A DNA stretch of 38,305 bases from Mycolicibacterium septicum DSM 44393. GTDB lineage: Bacteria; Actinomycetota; Actinomycetes; Mycobacteriales; Mycobacteriaceae. Within the stretch, counting starts at the first letter, position 1; every line of letters begins with the position of its first letter. Location of the stretch: the NCBI RefSeq assembly GCF_000455325.1, contig NZ_HG322951.1, positions 2,428,869 to 2,467,173 on the forward strand, read 5' to 3'. Shown here piece after piece: positions 20,015 through 29,188 of the stretch. The notes beneath the pieces are model-generated. The model did not search any database and was not told the origin of the DNA. It worked only from the letters and a program-made list of their open reading frames with translations. The translations under genes and the position numbers were made by a program.

Positions 20015-22647
20015 GCGAGCAGGTCCGCACCGTCAGCGTCTCTCCGGCGATGGTGCAGCAGCGAGCAGCAGACCTGGTCAAGTCGGACGCCCAAGTCCTT
20101 CTCCTTCGCGCTCGTCCCGAATGGCGCCACGGAGATGTCAAGGTCGGAGACGATGTCGTCCGAGTCCTTCCCGGCGTATCCCAGCTTGCCGTTCTCGACA
20201 TCCTTGCCTCGCTGGCAACCGACGAGCGGGCCATCGTCCTGACCGACCGGCCGGCAGAGGACCTTGGCGACGCTGTGCTGTCGCGCTCCTACAAGTATGG
20301 AATCGAACTGCCAGACGAATGGCAGGCCGTGCCTCGGCTGTTCTCTGGGGCGATCGAGGTCGGCCGCGACCTCCGACGTCTGGACTGGGCGGCAACAGCA
20401 TTACTGGATCACCAGCCACCAGGCGGATGGCCGCGATCGGTTGAACCTGCGCTGACCGCCCGCCACGCCATCGGCTCTCTCCTCGCGCGTGTTCTCGGTC
20501 TTGGTGCTGACGCTCAGCTTGACGCCGTTCTGCTCCTAACGGCTCTCGGGCGACGGAACGTGCGTGCTGCGTGGGTCGTGGTTGATGCGCAGCTGAGGCG
20601 GCATCTGATTGATTGGGCTGGGACCGAGTTGGGCGATCCGGCAGCACTTGCGTTGCAGATCGCTCAGCGCAACGAGCATGTCACCCCACTTGCCGTCGGC
20701 CTCGCCTTGGACGTCATGTGGCCCGAGGACGGCGCTCCGCCCACCGAGACACAGGTTTCAGCGAGGGTGCGGGTCGAGGGCTTCGTCGATGGGAAAGCGG
20801 TGGCCGTCGACGTTGCGAAAGCCATTGCGAGACTAGCCAAGGCGGCAGTGCTGCGCCTTGAGGTGGACAACTCTCCCGAGCTGGGTGTCGCCTTACAACA
20901 AGCCGAAGCATTGCTCGGTGACCTGGGCTGGCCTGAGGGAGCCGAGCAGTCGGCCGTCCTCCGTCCTGGGTATCTGGCTCGTGTTCGGGCACTTGCATCG
21001 GCACTGACTTCCGGTGACAAGGTCGAGGAAGCCCTCGTTCGCGTCCTAGAGCACCGTGATGCACATGCTTCGCAGGCTCCGACGATGGCAGTGCGTCTTT
21101 ATCGTTGGCTTGCCACCGCCGAGAATGCCTCGGCATCGCTCGGCAGTGATCTCCAACGGCAGATGAACGACGGTGCATGGGTAGACGCCGCCGTCGGTGC
21201 CGTGTGGAACGGCTCCAATGATCTCGTTGTCACGGCGGCATACCAACAGCTACTCGCCAAGGTGCACGTTCGCCGCAAGCAGCGCGACAGCGCTGCGGCA
21301 TCGAGGCTGGACCAAGTCAACGGGACGGACGGCCAACGAGCGGTTGGCGTTGAGCGACTGTTAGCCGAGATCGTCGATCCATGGCGCCGCCAAGGCGGTG
21401 CACTTCTCGTCGTGCTGGACGGAATGAGTAGTGCGATAGCCACAGCACTCTCATCCGAGGTTGCCCGGCTGGGCCTCGTGGAGTGGGTCCCCGCCCCAAC
21501 GCACGCGCGGCAGTCACTCGTCGCGGCATTGCCTTCGCTTACCAACGTCTCTCGTACTTCGCTGTTTTGTGGTGAGATCCGCTCAGGCACAGGTGAGGAC
21601 GAGAAGCGCGGGCTGGCCACCGCATTCCCGGGCGCAAAGCTCTTCCACAAGAACGACCTTCGATCAGAAGGCGGTGCTTCGCTGCCTGGCGATCTGACCG
21701 CTGCGATCCGGGACACCGCGGTGCCCGTCGTCGGAGTGGTGATCAACGCAATCGACGACGCGACCCACAAGAACGACATGTCAGCGTGGGATTGGGATCT
21801 GCGTTCGCTCGATCCACTGCGAGCGCTCCTGGAGGCCGCGATCTCCGCTCGGCGCGCGGTCATCCTGACGTCCGATCACGGCCACGTTGTCGAGCGCGGT
21901 ACAGAGGCACTGAGCGTCAACGGTGCCGAGTCCCGTTGGCGACAAGTCTCGACCGGCGCTGCTGGAGATGGCGAAGTACTTGTGTCCGGTCCGCGAGTGG
22001 TCGCACCATGCGGTGAAGCGGTGCTGCTCTGGCGCGACGACGCGCACTACGGTCCTCGACACGCGGGCTACCACGGTGGCGCCAGCCTCGCGGAGCTGAC
22101 GATCCCCGTACTCGTGTTTCAAGCTGCTGCCGTAGCGACCGGGGCTGCCGGGTGGGAGCAGGCCGCACCGCAGGTCCCTTTGTGGTGGAACGATCCCATC
22201 GGTCGCACCCCGGCCACCGAGGCACCGGTGTCCACCCGGCAGCCCAAGAAGGCGAAGAAGGCGGCAGCACCGGGTCAGGGCGATGGGTTATTTGAGCTCG
22301 GCGAGCTGCCCACCGCACCGGCAGCACCTACCGGACTGGTCGAAGCGGTCCTGGCATCGACGACGTACGCGGAGCAGAAGCGGATGGCAGGTCGGCGGGC
22401 GCTTGACGACAGGACCGCCGAAGCGGTGTTGCGCGCCCTCGTGGATCGCGGTGGCCGCGCTCACCAAGACACGGTGGCCGCCGTTGTCGGAATCCCCACC
22501 GCCGATGTAGGACAGGTCTTTGCGGCTGTTCGTCGGTTGTTCAACGTCGACGGGTACGGCGTCATCGAGCTCGACACCGATGGCGTCACACTGCGGCTCG
22601 ACGAACACCTCCTGCGTGAGCAGTTCGAGGTCGGAGGCGCGCGATGA
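20005..22647 (+). CDS. pglZ: PglZ: BREX alkaline-phosphatase-fold protein
   Basis: 880 aa. The PglZ domain in the second half shows metal-site motifs of the alkaline phosphatase superfamily: [10 protein letters not shown] with D472, [11 protein letters not shown] with D624 and H625, and [12 protein letters not shown] with H690. A Lys/Ala-rich linker (about 745-755) precedes a C-terminal winged-helix-like segment. PglZ is the signature gene of all BREX types and is required for defence; its substrate is not settled. It overlaps pglY by 10 nt and brxD by 4 nt. The ATG at 20005 lies inside the last codons of pglY. Confidence 0.94.
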   Translation: MALSEQVRTVSVSPAMVQQRAADLVKSDAQVLLLRARPEWRHGDVKVGDDVVRVLPGVSQLAVLDILASLATDERAIVLTDRPAEDLGDAVLSRSYKYGIELPDEWQAVPRLFSGAIEVGRDLRRLDWAATALLDHQPPGGWPRSVEPALTARHAIGSLLARVLGLGADAQLDAVLLLTALGRRNVRAAWVVVDAQLRRHLIDWAGTELGDPAALALQIAQRNEHVTPLAVGLALDVMWPEDGAPPTETQVSARVRVEGFVDGKAVAVDVAKAIARLAKAAVLRLEVDNSPELGVALQQAEALLGDLGWPEGAEQSAVLRPGYLARVRALASALTSGDKVEEALVRVLEHRDAHASQAPTMAVRLYRWLATAENASASLGSDLQRQMNDGAWVDAAVGAVWNGSNDLVVTAAYQQLLAKVHVRRKQRDSAAASRLDQVNGTDGQRAVGVERLLAEIVDPWRRQGGALLVVLDGMSSAIATALSSEVARLGLVEWVPAPTHARQSLVAALPSLTNVSRTSLFCGEIRSGTGEDEKRGLATAFPGAKLFHKNDLRSEGGASLPGDLTAAIRDTAVPVVGVVINAIDDATHKNDMSAWDWDLRSLDPLRALLEAAISARRAVILTSDHGHVVERGTEALSVNGAESRWRQVSTGAAGDGEVLVSGPRVVAPCGEAVLLWRDDAHYGPRHAGYHGGASLAELTIPVLVFQAAAVATGAAGWEQAAPQVPLWWNDPIGRTPATEAPVSTRQPKKAKKAAAPGQGDGLFELGELPTAPAAPTGLVEAVLASTTYAEQKRMAGRRALDDRTAEAVLRALVDRGGRAHQDTVAAVVGIPTADVGQVFAAVRRLFNVDGYGVIELDTDGVTLRLDEHLLREQFEVGGAR

Positions 22648-23981
22648 CCGAGGTGTCGGGCAGCTTCAGCCCCCGTCGCCGCAAGGACATCATCGACGCG
22701 CTGCGGCGCGGCACCGTGCCTCAGCAGGGCCTCGACGTCCTCGCCGTCGGACTGGCACGCTTCGAGGACGTCGTTGATGAAGAGTTGCAGACCGTCTCCG
22801 GTGGCGGCGCCGTATTCAAGGCCGTCCGTGGCGAGTACGGCTCCGGCAAGACTTTCTTCTCCCGCTGGCTGACAGAGCGAGCCAAGCGAGCAGGGTTCGC
22901 CACCACCGAGGTGCAGATCAGCGAGACAGAAACGCCCCTGCACAAGTTGGAGACCGTGTATCGGCGCATCACGGAGAACCTCTCTACTTCGACCACCCAG
23001 TCGGGTGCCCTCCGAGACGTCATTGACGGCTGGTTCTACATCCTCGACCACGACGCCAAGGATGGATCCGCACAATCACCAGGCTCAGGAGGAACGCTCG
23101 ACCTCCTCCAACGTCGACTGTCCGACGTCTCGAAGGATGCGCCGGCCTTCGCCGCTGTTTTGCGGCAGTACCGGCTGGCGCAGACTGCGGGTAACTCTGC
23201 GGAGGCGGATGGACTGTTGGCGTGGCTCGGAGGCCAGCCTCACGTAGCGGCCTCGGTGAAGCGTGCCGCCGGAGTTCGTGGCGACCTCGACCACTTCGGT
23301 GCACTCGGCTTCCTCCAAGGGCTGCTCACCGTCCTTCGCGATTCGGACTACGCGGGACTTGTCATAGTCCTCGATGAAGTCGAGACGTTGCAACGCATGA
23401 GAAGCGATGTCCGAGAGAAATCGCTGAACGCTCTTCGTCAGCTCATGGACGAGATTGACGGCGGCCGGTTCCCTGGGCTGTATCTAGTCCTCACCGGAAC
23501 ACCCGCGTTCTTCGACGGGCAGCAAGGCGTGCAACGTCTTCCGCCGCTGGCCCAACGACTTCAAACCGACTTCACCACGGACGCACGCTTCGACAACCCG
23601 CGCGCAACGCAGGTCCGGCTCGCAGGCTTTACGCCAGAGTCGCTGCTGGAGTTGGGCAGCCGTGTACGTGATATCTACGCGTCCGGCGCCAAAGATCCTG
23701 AGCGTGTCAGGAGCGTCGTCGACGACGATTACTTGCGAGACCTCGCAGCCGCGGTCGGCGGTGAGTTGGGCGGTCGAACCGGAATCGCGCCTCGACTGTT
23801 CCTCAAGAAGTTGGTCTCAGACGTCCTCGACCGTGTGGACCTCTTCGAAGACTTCAACCCACGCCGCGACTACCACCTCACCGTCAGCGCCGACGAGCTG
23901 ACGCCGGTGGAGCGAGAGATGCACGCGCGGAGCAACCGCGCTCCGACCGAGAGCGTCGACGAAATCGAGTTGGACCTCTAG
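22644..23981 (+). CDS. brxD: BrxD: BREX type 2 ATP-binding protein
   Basis: 445 aa with one AAA-type ATPase domain. Walker A is GEYGSGKT (K69, T70) and Walker B is GLVIVLDEVETL (D244-E245). An early segment (SPRRRKDIIDALRRGTVP) is typical of BrxD/DUF2791 proteins. BrxD is specific to BREX types with PglW/PglY-style cores, and its role is probably ATP-dependent loading or signalling. The ATG overlaps the pglZ stop (ATGA), and the helicase gene begins 3 nt after its TAG stop. Identification rests on motifs plus position. Confidence 0.88.
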   Translation: MTEVSGSFSPRRRKDIIDALRRGTVPQQGLDVLAVGLARFEDVVDEELQTVSGGGAVFKAVRGEYGSGKTFFSRWLTERAKRAGFATTEVQISETETPLHKLETVYRRITENLSTSTTQSGALRDVIDGWFYILDHDAKDGSAQSPGSGGTLDLLQRRLSDVSKDAPAFAAVLRQYRLAQTAGNSAEADGLLAWLGGQPHVAASVKRAAGVRGDLDHFGALGFLQGLLTVLRDSDYAGLVIVLDEVETLQRMRSDVREKSLNALRQLMDEIDGGRFPGLYLVLTGTPAFFDGQQGVQRLPPLAQRLQTDFTTDARFDNPRATQVRLAGFTPESLLELGSRVRDIYASGAKDPERVRSVVDDDYLRDLAAAVGGELGGRTGIAPRLFLKKLVSDVLDRVDLFEDFNPRRDYHLTVSADELTPVEREMHARSNRAPTESVDEIELDL

Positions 23982-23984
23982 CTG

Positions 23985-26054
23985 ATGTCGGCTCCCACTG
24001 GCCTCGACGCGGCCATCGAATATCACATCGTCAACTCGCTCGGTTGGCCTGGACTCAGACCACTCCAGGTCGACTCGGTCGAACCGGTCAGGTCAGGTAC
24101 GGATTGCGTCCTCGTCGCACCGACCGCCGGGGGCAAGACCGAGGCCGCTCTTTTTCCTCTGCTTTCTGAGATGGTCGAAGGCAACTGGTCAGGTACGACC
24201 ATCCTCTATGTCACGCCACTTCGTGCGCTCCTGAACAACATTCACCCTCGCGTGAGCGCCTATTGCTCCTGGCTCGGCAGGACGGCCGGGTTATGGCATG
24301 GCGACATTGGGCAGTCCGAGCGTCGGGGCATGCTCGCCGACAGGCCAGACATCCTGCTGACGACCCCGGAATCCATTGAGGCCATGCTCGTGTCGCGACG
24401 AGTCGACCATGAGCGATTCCTCGGGTCCGTCCGGGCTGTCGTGATCGACGAACTTCACTCGTTCGCTAATTCCGACCGAGGCTGGCACTTACTCGCCGTG
24501 CTGGAGCGCGTCGAACGGATCGCTAAGAACAGGATCCAACGCGTCGGGCTTTCCGCAACCATTGGCAACCCAGAGGCGGTTGGCACGTGGATGCAGGGTT
24601 CGACCGAGGGGCGCAAGCCGGTCGTCGTGGTGCGAGAGGACTCATCGCCGACGGTGAGCCCAGAGGTCACCATCGACTATGTCGGGAGCATGGACAACGC
24701 CGCCACGGTCATCTCTCGGCTCCATCGGGGCGACAAGCGACTGGTGTTCGCCGAATCACGGCGTTCCGCCGAGGAACTCGCCTTCCTCCTGCGCGAGCGT
24801 GGCGTCCAGACGTTCGTGTCCCACTCGTCGCTCTCCGTCGACGAGAGGCGACAAAGCGAACGTGCTTTCGCCGAGGCCAAAGACACGGTCATCGTCGCGA
24901 CATCCACGCTTGAGCTTGGTATCGACATCGGCGACCTCGATCGAGTCATCCAGATCGACGCGCCGCGCACCGTTTCGTCGTTCCTACAACGACTCGGCCG
25001 TACCGGCAGGCGACCGGGCACGAGCCGCAACACTCTGTTCCTCGCCACCAGTCTCGACGGACTACTCGACGCTGCTGCCGTTCTACTCCTGTGGAAGCGC
25101 GGATTCGTCGAGGAGGTAGTCGCTCCACCACATCCACGCCACCTTGCTGCCCAACAACTTCTTGCGCTGGCGCTCCAAGAGGGATCGTTTGGAGCATCGG
25201 ACTGGTCGCGTTGGTGGGGGGACCTTCCGCTCATGGCGGATGGTGCGGAGGTGCTCGCCTACCTGCGCGAGCAAGAGTTTCTCGTTGAGGACTCAGGGTT
25301 GCTGATGATAGGCCCGCGCGCGGAGGAGGAGTTTGGCAAGCGACACTTCATGGACCTTCTCTCGACTTTCGTTGCCGATCTTGAGTTGCGGGTCGTGGCC
25401 GGTATTAAGGAGATCGGATTCGTCTCGCCGCTTGCCATTCCGGCCGGGAAGGATCGCGAGCAGCGACCACTCGTTCTCGCAGGTCGAGGCTGGTTAGTCC
25501 AACACGTCGACTGGGAGCGCTTCACTGTATGGGTCGAGGAGATCCCGACCAAAGGTGACGTGAGGTGGCCGTCCGGTGCAGTCACGCAATCGTTCGAGGT
25601 GTGCCAGGCGAAGAGGGAGGTGCTGCTTGGGGCGGTGCCTGACGTCGAGTTGTCCAAGCGCGTTCCGGTAGCGATGGAGCGACTCCGCGAAGAACGCGCC
25701 ACGGAGGTCAACGACAACGGCTTTGTGCTGCATCCTCGCGGTGCGGGAGGTGCGCGCCTGTGGACGTGGGCCGGCCTAAGGGCCAACGCGACACTTCTCG
25801 CAGGGCTGGGCCTCAACGCGAGCGGGGTGGAGAACGAGAGCGTGCTTCTTCCAGAAGGCATCACCGGAGATGACGTCAAGGCTGCGGACTCCGACGCCGT
25901 TCCGCGCGTCGATGAGGAGGCCATCTCAGGGCTCAAGTTCTCAGTAGCGCTGCCGTTGGACCTCGCCGCCAAGACGCTTGGTGAGCGGCTGGCTGACCCG
26001 CGTGGCGCTAGGGAGACTGCCCGAGCCCACATCGTTCGGTATCGAGCAGGGTGA
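23985..26054 (+). CDS. brxHI: BrxHI: BREX Lhr-like superfamily 2 helicase
   Basis: 689 aa DEAD/DEAH-type helicase. Motif I is APTAGGKTE (K51), motif II VIDELHSF (D155-H158), motif III GLSATIGNP, motif V region STLELGIDIGDLDRVIQ, and motif VI RLGRTGRRPG. The order matches Lhr-like helicases, and BrxHI is the helicase that completes type 2 BREX. It acts on DNA with ATP; its precise task in BREX is unknown. It is the last conserved gene of the operon. The 3-nt gap after brxD and the GTGA overlap with the following 65-aa frame indicate one transcript. Confidence 0.9.
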   Translation: MSAPTGLDAAIEYHIVNSLGWPGLRPLQVDSVEPVRSGTDCVLVAPTAGGKTEAALFPLLSEMVEGNWSGTTILYVTPLRALLNNIHPRVSAYCSWLGRTAGLWHGDIGQSERRGMLADRPDILLTTPESIEAMLVSRRVDHERFLGSVRAVVIDELHSFANSDRGWHLLAVLERVERIAKNRIQRVGLSATIGNPEAVGTWMQGSTEGRKPVVVVREDSSPTVSPEVTIDYVGSMDNAATVISRLHRGDKRLVFAESRRSAEELAFLLRERGVQTFVSHSSLSVDERRQSERAFAEAKDTVIVATSTLELGIDIGDLDRVIQIDAPRTVSSFLQRLGRTGRRPGTSRNTLFLATSLDGLLDAAAVLLLWKRGFVEEVVAPPHPRHLAAQQLLALALQEGSFGASDWSRWWGDLPLMADGAEVLAYLREQEFLVEDSGLLMIGPRAEEEFGKRHFMDLLSTFVADLELRVVAGIKEIGFVSPLAIPAGKDREQRPLVLAGRGWLVQHVDWERFTVWVEEIPTKGDVRWPSGAVTQSFEVCQAKREVLLGAVPDVELSKRVPVAMERLREERATEVNDNGFVLHPRGAGGARLWTWAGLRANATLLAGLGLNASGVENESVLLPEGITGDDVKAADSDAVPRVDEEAISGLKFSVALPLDLAAKTLGERLADPRGARETARAHIVRYRAG

Positions 26055-26248
26055 CGTCACAGCGGCTCGTTCGACCGGCTGGTGTTTTCGTCTCTTGGCC
26101 AGTGTCCCAAGAGGGATCAGATTCGGACGGCAAATCCCTGAGCTTCCTGTGGGACAAGCGTTTGCAGGCTTGGGGCGAATGGATCGATGTGAACGGATTT
26201 GTGAACGAAACCGTGCGCAACGGGGCAGACCGCTTCGACACGGCGTGA
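26051..26248 (+). CDS. Hypothetical 65-aa protein at the end of the BREX operon
   Basis: The frame begins at a GTG that overlaps the helicase stop as GTGA, the same coupling used through the operon. The product is soluble and Trp-rich in its middle (FLWDKRLQAWGEW), with no recognised domain. A 7-bp hairpin (CTCTTGG at 26092-26098, CCAAGAG at 26107-26113) lies inside the frame and could be a weak terminator instead. It ends about 70 nt before the island boundary, so it may be a gene shortened when the island end formed. Coding status is uncertain. Confidence 0.4.
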   Translation: MTSQRLVRPAGVFVSWPVSQEGSDSDGKSLSFLWDKRLQAWGEWIDVNGFVNETVRNGADRFDTA

Positions 26249-26320
26249 CATACGAGACGCGAAATGGCGACCGACCTGCACGTTAGCGACGTAGGTAGAA
26301 GTGCAAGACCACAACCGGCC

Positions 26321-26367
26321 GGCTCATAACCCAGAGGTCGCAGGTTCGAATCCTGTCCCCGCTACCA
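26321..26367 (+). other. attR: 3' half of an initiator tRNA-fMet gene at the island boundary
   Basis: The segment holds an anticodon loop CTCATAA (anticodon CAU), the 3' anticodon strand CCCAG, a T-arm GCAGG-TTCGAAT-CCTGT, the acceptor 3' strand CCCCGCT, and ACCA. The GG...CCC bounding the anticodon loop is the mark of the initiator tRNA. No 5' half exists: the bases before 26321 (CC) cannot pair with the 3' anticodon strand (a stem CTGGG would be needed), and there is no D-arm or 5' acceptor strand. This is what remains at attR after a tyrosine recombinase integrates at the 3' half of a tRNA gene. The identity block of about 47 bp should recur inside the intact tRNA at attL, left of the window. 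Confidence 0.85.
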
Positions 26368-26372
26368 AGAGG

Positions 26373-26407
26373 AAATGGCCCTCGGAGGATACTCCGGGGG
26401 CCATTTT
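26373..26407 (+). terminator. Rho-independent terminator after the tRNA fragment
   Basis: A 15-bp stem with one G-U pair (left arm 26373-26387, loop GATA, right arm 26392-26406) ends in a T run. It was presumably the native tRNA terminator and now would end transcripts coming out of the island. Its A-rich left foot also lets it work for the minus-strand lipoprotein gene. Confidence 0.85.
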
Positions 26408-26439
26408 CATGCCCATCGTGGGCTGGTTCGGGTTCCGGC

Positions 26440-27195
26440 TTACTTGGTCAGCTTGTCCCGCATCCCAGGCGCGAGAACGCCGGCAATTGTGTCCCAGCTC
26501 ACCGTGACCGGGTAGTAGTCACCGAGCACGTGGGCGACCGGGATGTAGACGACCAGTCCGTCGTCGTCGGGCAGCCAGTTGGCGAGCTGATCTGCAACTG
26601 GTTCGGGCGCAGACTGGTTGGCCAGCTTCTCCTCGGCCGCCATTGCGGACTTGATCCCATCGACCAGTGCGGTCAACCCGGCGGTCTGGTCGGCGAACAG
26701 GTCGGTGATCATGATCGGCTGGGCGGTGTGGGCGTCGATCACCGTGGTCGCGACGGCGTTGAACGGATGCGCCGCGTGGTCGACGAAGATGTTGAGCAGC
26801 AGCACGCCGGCCACCGCGCCGGTGCCGATGTGGCTCACCTCGCTGCGGTCGTCCTCGTCGAGCACCCCGGGCGCGACGGTCACCGGGGTGTTGTCCTCGG
26901 TGGGCTTGAGGTAGTCGTCGAGGGCGGCGCGCATCCCGGAGTTGAACTTGTCGCGGACGGCGGCGTCTCCGCCTTTCAGTTGGGGGAGCTCCGCCTTGTA
27001 GGTGACAGTTCCCGCGGTGCCGTCGAGGGATTCGACGAAACCGGTGAACGGCGCGGCGTCGGCGGTCGCAGTAGCGCTCATGGTCGTCGTCTGCCCGGGC
27101 TGGGCATTGTCGGACGTGCATGCCGTGCCCATACCGGACATCGACACGACGACCGCTGCCGCCGCCAGCCTGCGCACCACCCTTGTGTCGCTCAT
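26440..27195 (-). CDS. Secreted lipoprotein with RsiV-like (DUF3298) C-terminal region
   Basis: 251 aa. The N-terminus has two arginines, a hydrophobic segment (LAAAAVVVSMSGMG) and a cysteine at GTAC, fitting a lipoprotein signal with a relaxed -3 position. After a Thr/Ala-rich linker, a globular domain (about 50-250) contains VTYKAELPQL, an insertion rich in small residues, HPFNAVATTVIDAHT, PIMITDLFAD and DDGLVVYIPVAHVLGDYYPV. This order resembles RsiV/DUF3298 domains of mycobacterial secreted proteins. It would sit on the outer face of the membrane; function unknown. It is the first chromosomal gene right of the island and lies 52 nt downstream of the LLM gene on the same strand. Confidence 0.75.
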   Translation of the reverse strand: MSDTRVVRRLAAAAVVVSMSGMGTACTSDNAQPGQTTTMSATATADAAPFTGFVESLDGTAGTVTYKAELPQLKGGDAAVRDKFNSGMRAALDDYLKPTEDNTPVTVAPGVLDEDDRSEVSHIGTGAVAGVLLLNIFVDHAAHPFNAVATTVIDAHTAQPIMITDLFADQTAGLTALVDGIKSAMAAEEKLANQSAPEPVADQLANWLPDDDGLVVYIPVAHVLGDYYPVTVSWDTIAGVLAPGMRDKLTK

Positions 27196-27247
27196 TTTCC
27201 GACCCTAACCCCGGGTGGGCCCTGGGGAATGCCGATTGGCGCGTCCG

Positions 27248-28546
27248 TCAGAAACGTTCTCGCAGTGGACGGTCGGCCGGGGTGCTGCGATAGATACCGC
27301 GGTCGATCAGCCGTGGCACCACCTCGTCGATGAACTCCCGGATGGATTGTGCTCCGGCGGAGAACATCAGGTTGAATCCGCCGACGTTGCCGTCGGAGTG
27401 CCAGGCTGCGAAATCGTCGACGATGTCGTCATAGGAGCCGACGAACTTGCGGTGTGTGGCACCGCCGCGGCCGACCGCCTGGGCCACCACGTCGCGCACG
27501 GTCACATCCGGGCGCTCCTGAATCCAGTTGTACAGCCCCACGTAGTTGCCGAACGTGCTCTTGATCGTCTTCTCGACGTCGGCGGGAACCGGCAGTGCTG
27601 CCACCGGGAACGGCGCATTGATGTCCTCGAGTGGGATGTCGATACCGAACTGGCCCAACGCGAATGGTGCGATGGGCGCCCAGTCGACGTAACTGTCCAG
27701 TTCGCGCAGTTTCTCCTCGGCTTCCTTCGCGGTGTGGCCCAGGTAGGGGATGAGTCCGGGGATCGGTGGAACCGAGCCCGGGGCCCGCCCCTGGTCGACG
27801 AGCGCCTTGTCCAGCGTCTCCCGGTAGACCGCCGCGCTCTCGCGAGTGGACGAGTTGGTGAACACCATCTCGGCATGTTTGGCGGCTACCTTGATGCCTG
27901 CTCCCGACCCGCCCGCCTGCGCGATGAGCGGCCGGCCTTGCCGGCTGGGGGCGATGTTGAGCGGACCCGAGACCTGAAACAGATTGCCCCGGTGGTTGAT
28001 CGGTTCGGCATAGAACCGCGTACGGCCATCGGGGTCGCGCCGCAGTTCCCGGTTGTCCCACAGCGAGCGCAGCACATCGAGGAACTCATCGGCACGCTGA
28101 TAGCGCTCCTCGCGGTCCAGATGCTTGGCCAGGCTGTAATTCAGCGCGAAGTCGTCGATGACGGACGTGACCGCGTTGTATCCGGCGCGACCATCGGAGG
28201 CCTGGTCGAGTGAGGCCAGCAACCGGGCCAGGTTGTACGGGTCGTAGAACGTCGTCGATGCCGTTGCGATCAGGCCAACATGCTTGGTGTGCTGTGAGAT
28301 TGCGGTCAGCGCGGTGATGGGTTCTGCCGGTCCGCCGTCGAAGGCCGGCGATCCCTGCATGCCGGGGATGTCGCCGACGAACAGCGCGGTGAACAAGCCC
28401 TCGTCGCCGAATGTCCCGTACTCGAGCAGGCGTTCGAAGGTGCTGCGCTCGGGTACACCGTTGGCCTGCTCGTACCCGTGCGCGCCTTGGTGCAGGTTGA
28501 TGTCGTTGGCTACCAGGTTCAGATGCAGATAGCGTCGATCGGGCAT
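27248..28546 (-). CDS. LLM-class flavin-dependent monooxygenase (NtaA/SnaA/DszA type)
   Basis: 432 aa, the usual size for this subgroup. N-terminal NLVANDINLHQGAH, the TALFVGD strand, HVGLIATASTTFYDPYNLAR and SDGRAGYNAVTS are characteristic of the NtaA/SnaA/DszA/SoxA group of the luciferase fold. APSRQGRPLIAQAGGSGAG contributes to the flavin phosphate site. These enzymes use FMNH2 from a separate reductase to oxidise sulfur or nitrogen compounds or open rings; the substrate here is unknown. It lies 27 nt after the TetR gene, third in the BVMO-TetR-LLM operon. Confidence 0.88.
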   Translation of the reverse strand: MPDRRYLHLNLVANDINLHQGAHGYEQANGVPERSTFERLLEYGTFGDEGLFTALFVGDIPGMQGSPAFDGGPAEPITALTAISQHTKHVGLIATASTTFYDPYNLARLLASLDQASDGRAGYNAVTSVIDDFALNYSLAKHLDREERYQRADEFLDVLRSLWDNRELRRDPDGRTRFYAEPINHRGNLFQVSGPLNIAPSRQGRPLIAQAGGSGAGIKVAAKHAEMVFTNSSTRESAAVYRETLDKALVDQGRAPGSVPPIPGLIPYLGHTAKEAEEKLRELDSYVDWAPIAPFALGQFGIDIPLEDINAPFPVAALPVPADVEKTIKSTFGNYVGLYNWIQERPDVTVRDVVAQAVGRGGATHRKFVGSYDDIVDDFAAWHSDGNVGGFNLMFSAGAQSIREFIDEVVPRLIDRGIYRSTPADRPLRERF

Positions 28547-28573
28547 GGGGGTGTTCCTGTCCTAGTGAGGGAT

Positions 28574-29188
28574 TCAGCGCATGGTGGCGTACAGGGCATC
28601 GGTCATCGCCTCGATGGCGGCCTCGCGGTCCAACGGCCAACCGTCGACGAGCCACAGATGCATGAAGGAATCCACCATCGTGTACATCATCGCGATGGCC
28701 AGCCGGAGCTGGGCTTCGGTGGCGCCGGGCATGGCGTTGTTCTGGATCCAGTCATCGACGTTGGCTTCCATCGTGGCGCGATGGGCCGTGGCGAATTCCG
28801 GATCGGCGGCCCGGGCCTGATGCAGCGCCGTGTAGAGCTCCGGCGCGGAGGTGTAGAAGTCGACCACCTTCTCGAAGAAGGCGCGGATCGAGGGCCGTCC
28901 TGAGGGGCCGCCCCGCGGTGCGTCCTGCTGTGACCACACCGTCATTCGGGTGTTGCGAAGTTCGCGGAGCACTGCGGCCTTGCTGTCGAAATGGAGGTAG
29001 AACGTCGCGCGCCCGATCCCGGCGCGCCGCACGATGTCGTCGATGGTCACCGGGACGTAGCCGCGTTCGGCGAAGGCTTCCAGGGCGGCGGCCATGATGT
29101 GCTCGCGGGTCATGATGCGGTGCCGGTCGCGCATCGTGAGCTTCGGTGCGGCGCTGGTGGTTTCGGTGACCTGGGTGGCCTCGGTCAT
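28574..29188 (-). CDS. TetR-family transcriptional regulator
   Basis: 204 aa from the ATG at 29188, chosen because it overlaps the stop of the monooxygenase (ATGA) and gives a normal TetR length; a longer open frame reaches 29443 but runs through the monooxygenase gene. The helix-turn-helix lies in the first 70 residues: REHIMAAALEAFAERGY, then TIDDIVRRAGIGRATFYLHF. The C-terminal ligand domain is helical. It probably represses its own operon through the inverted repeat at 31046-31070, with a substrate or product of the oxygenases as inducer. Confidence 0.9.
   Translation of the reverse strand: MTEATQVTETTSAAPKLTMRDRHRIMTREHIMAAALEAFAERGYVPVTIDDIVRRAGIGRATFYLHFDSKAAVLRELRNTRMTVWSQQDAPRGGPSGRPSIRAFFEKVVDFYTSAPELYTALHQARAADPEFATAHRATMEANVDDWIQNNAMPGATEAQLRLAIAMMYTMVDSFMHLWLVDGWPLDREAAIEAMTDALYATMR

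Noticed and set aside
26117..26314. 65-aa minus-strand frame near the island end
   Set aside because: It lies opposite the GTGA-coupled plus-strand frame and has no ribosome site that I can see.
26281..26367. A complete tRNA gene
   Set aside because: No D-arm, no 5' acceptor strand and a mismatched anticodon stem; only the 3' half is a tRNA.
27215..28213. 332-aa plus-strand open frame
   Set aside because: Antisense to the LLM monooxygenase, with no recognisable motif.
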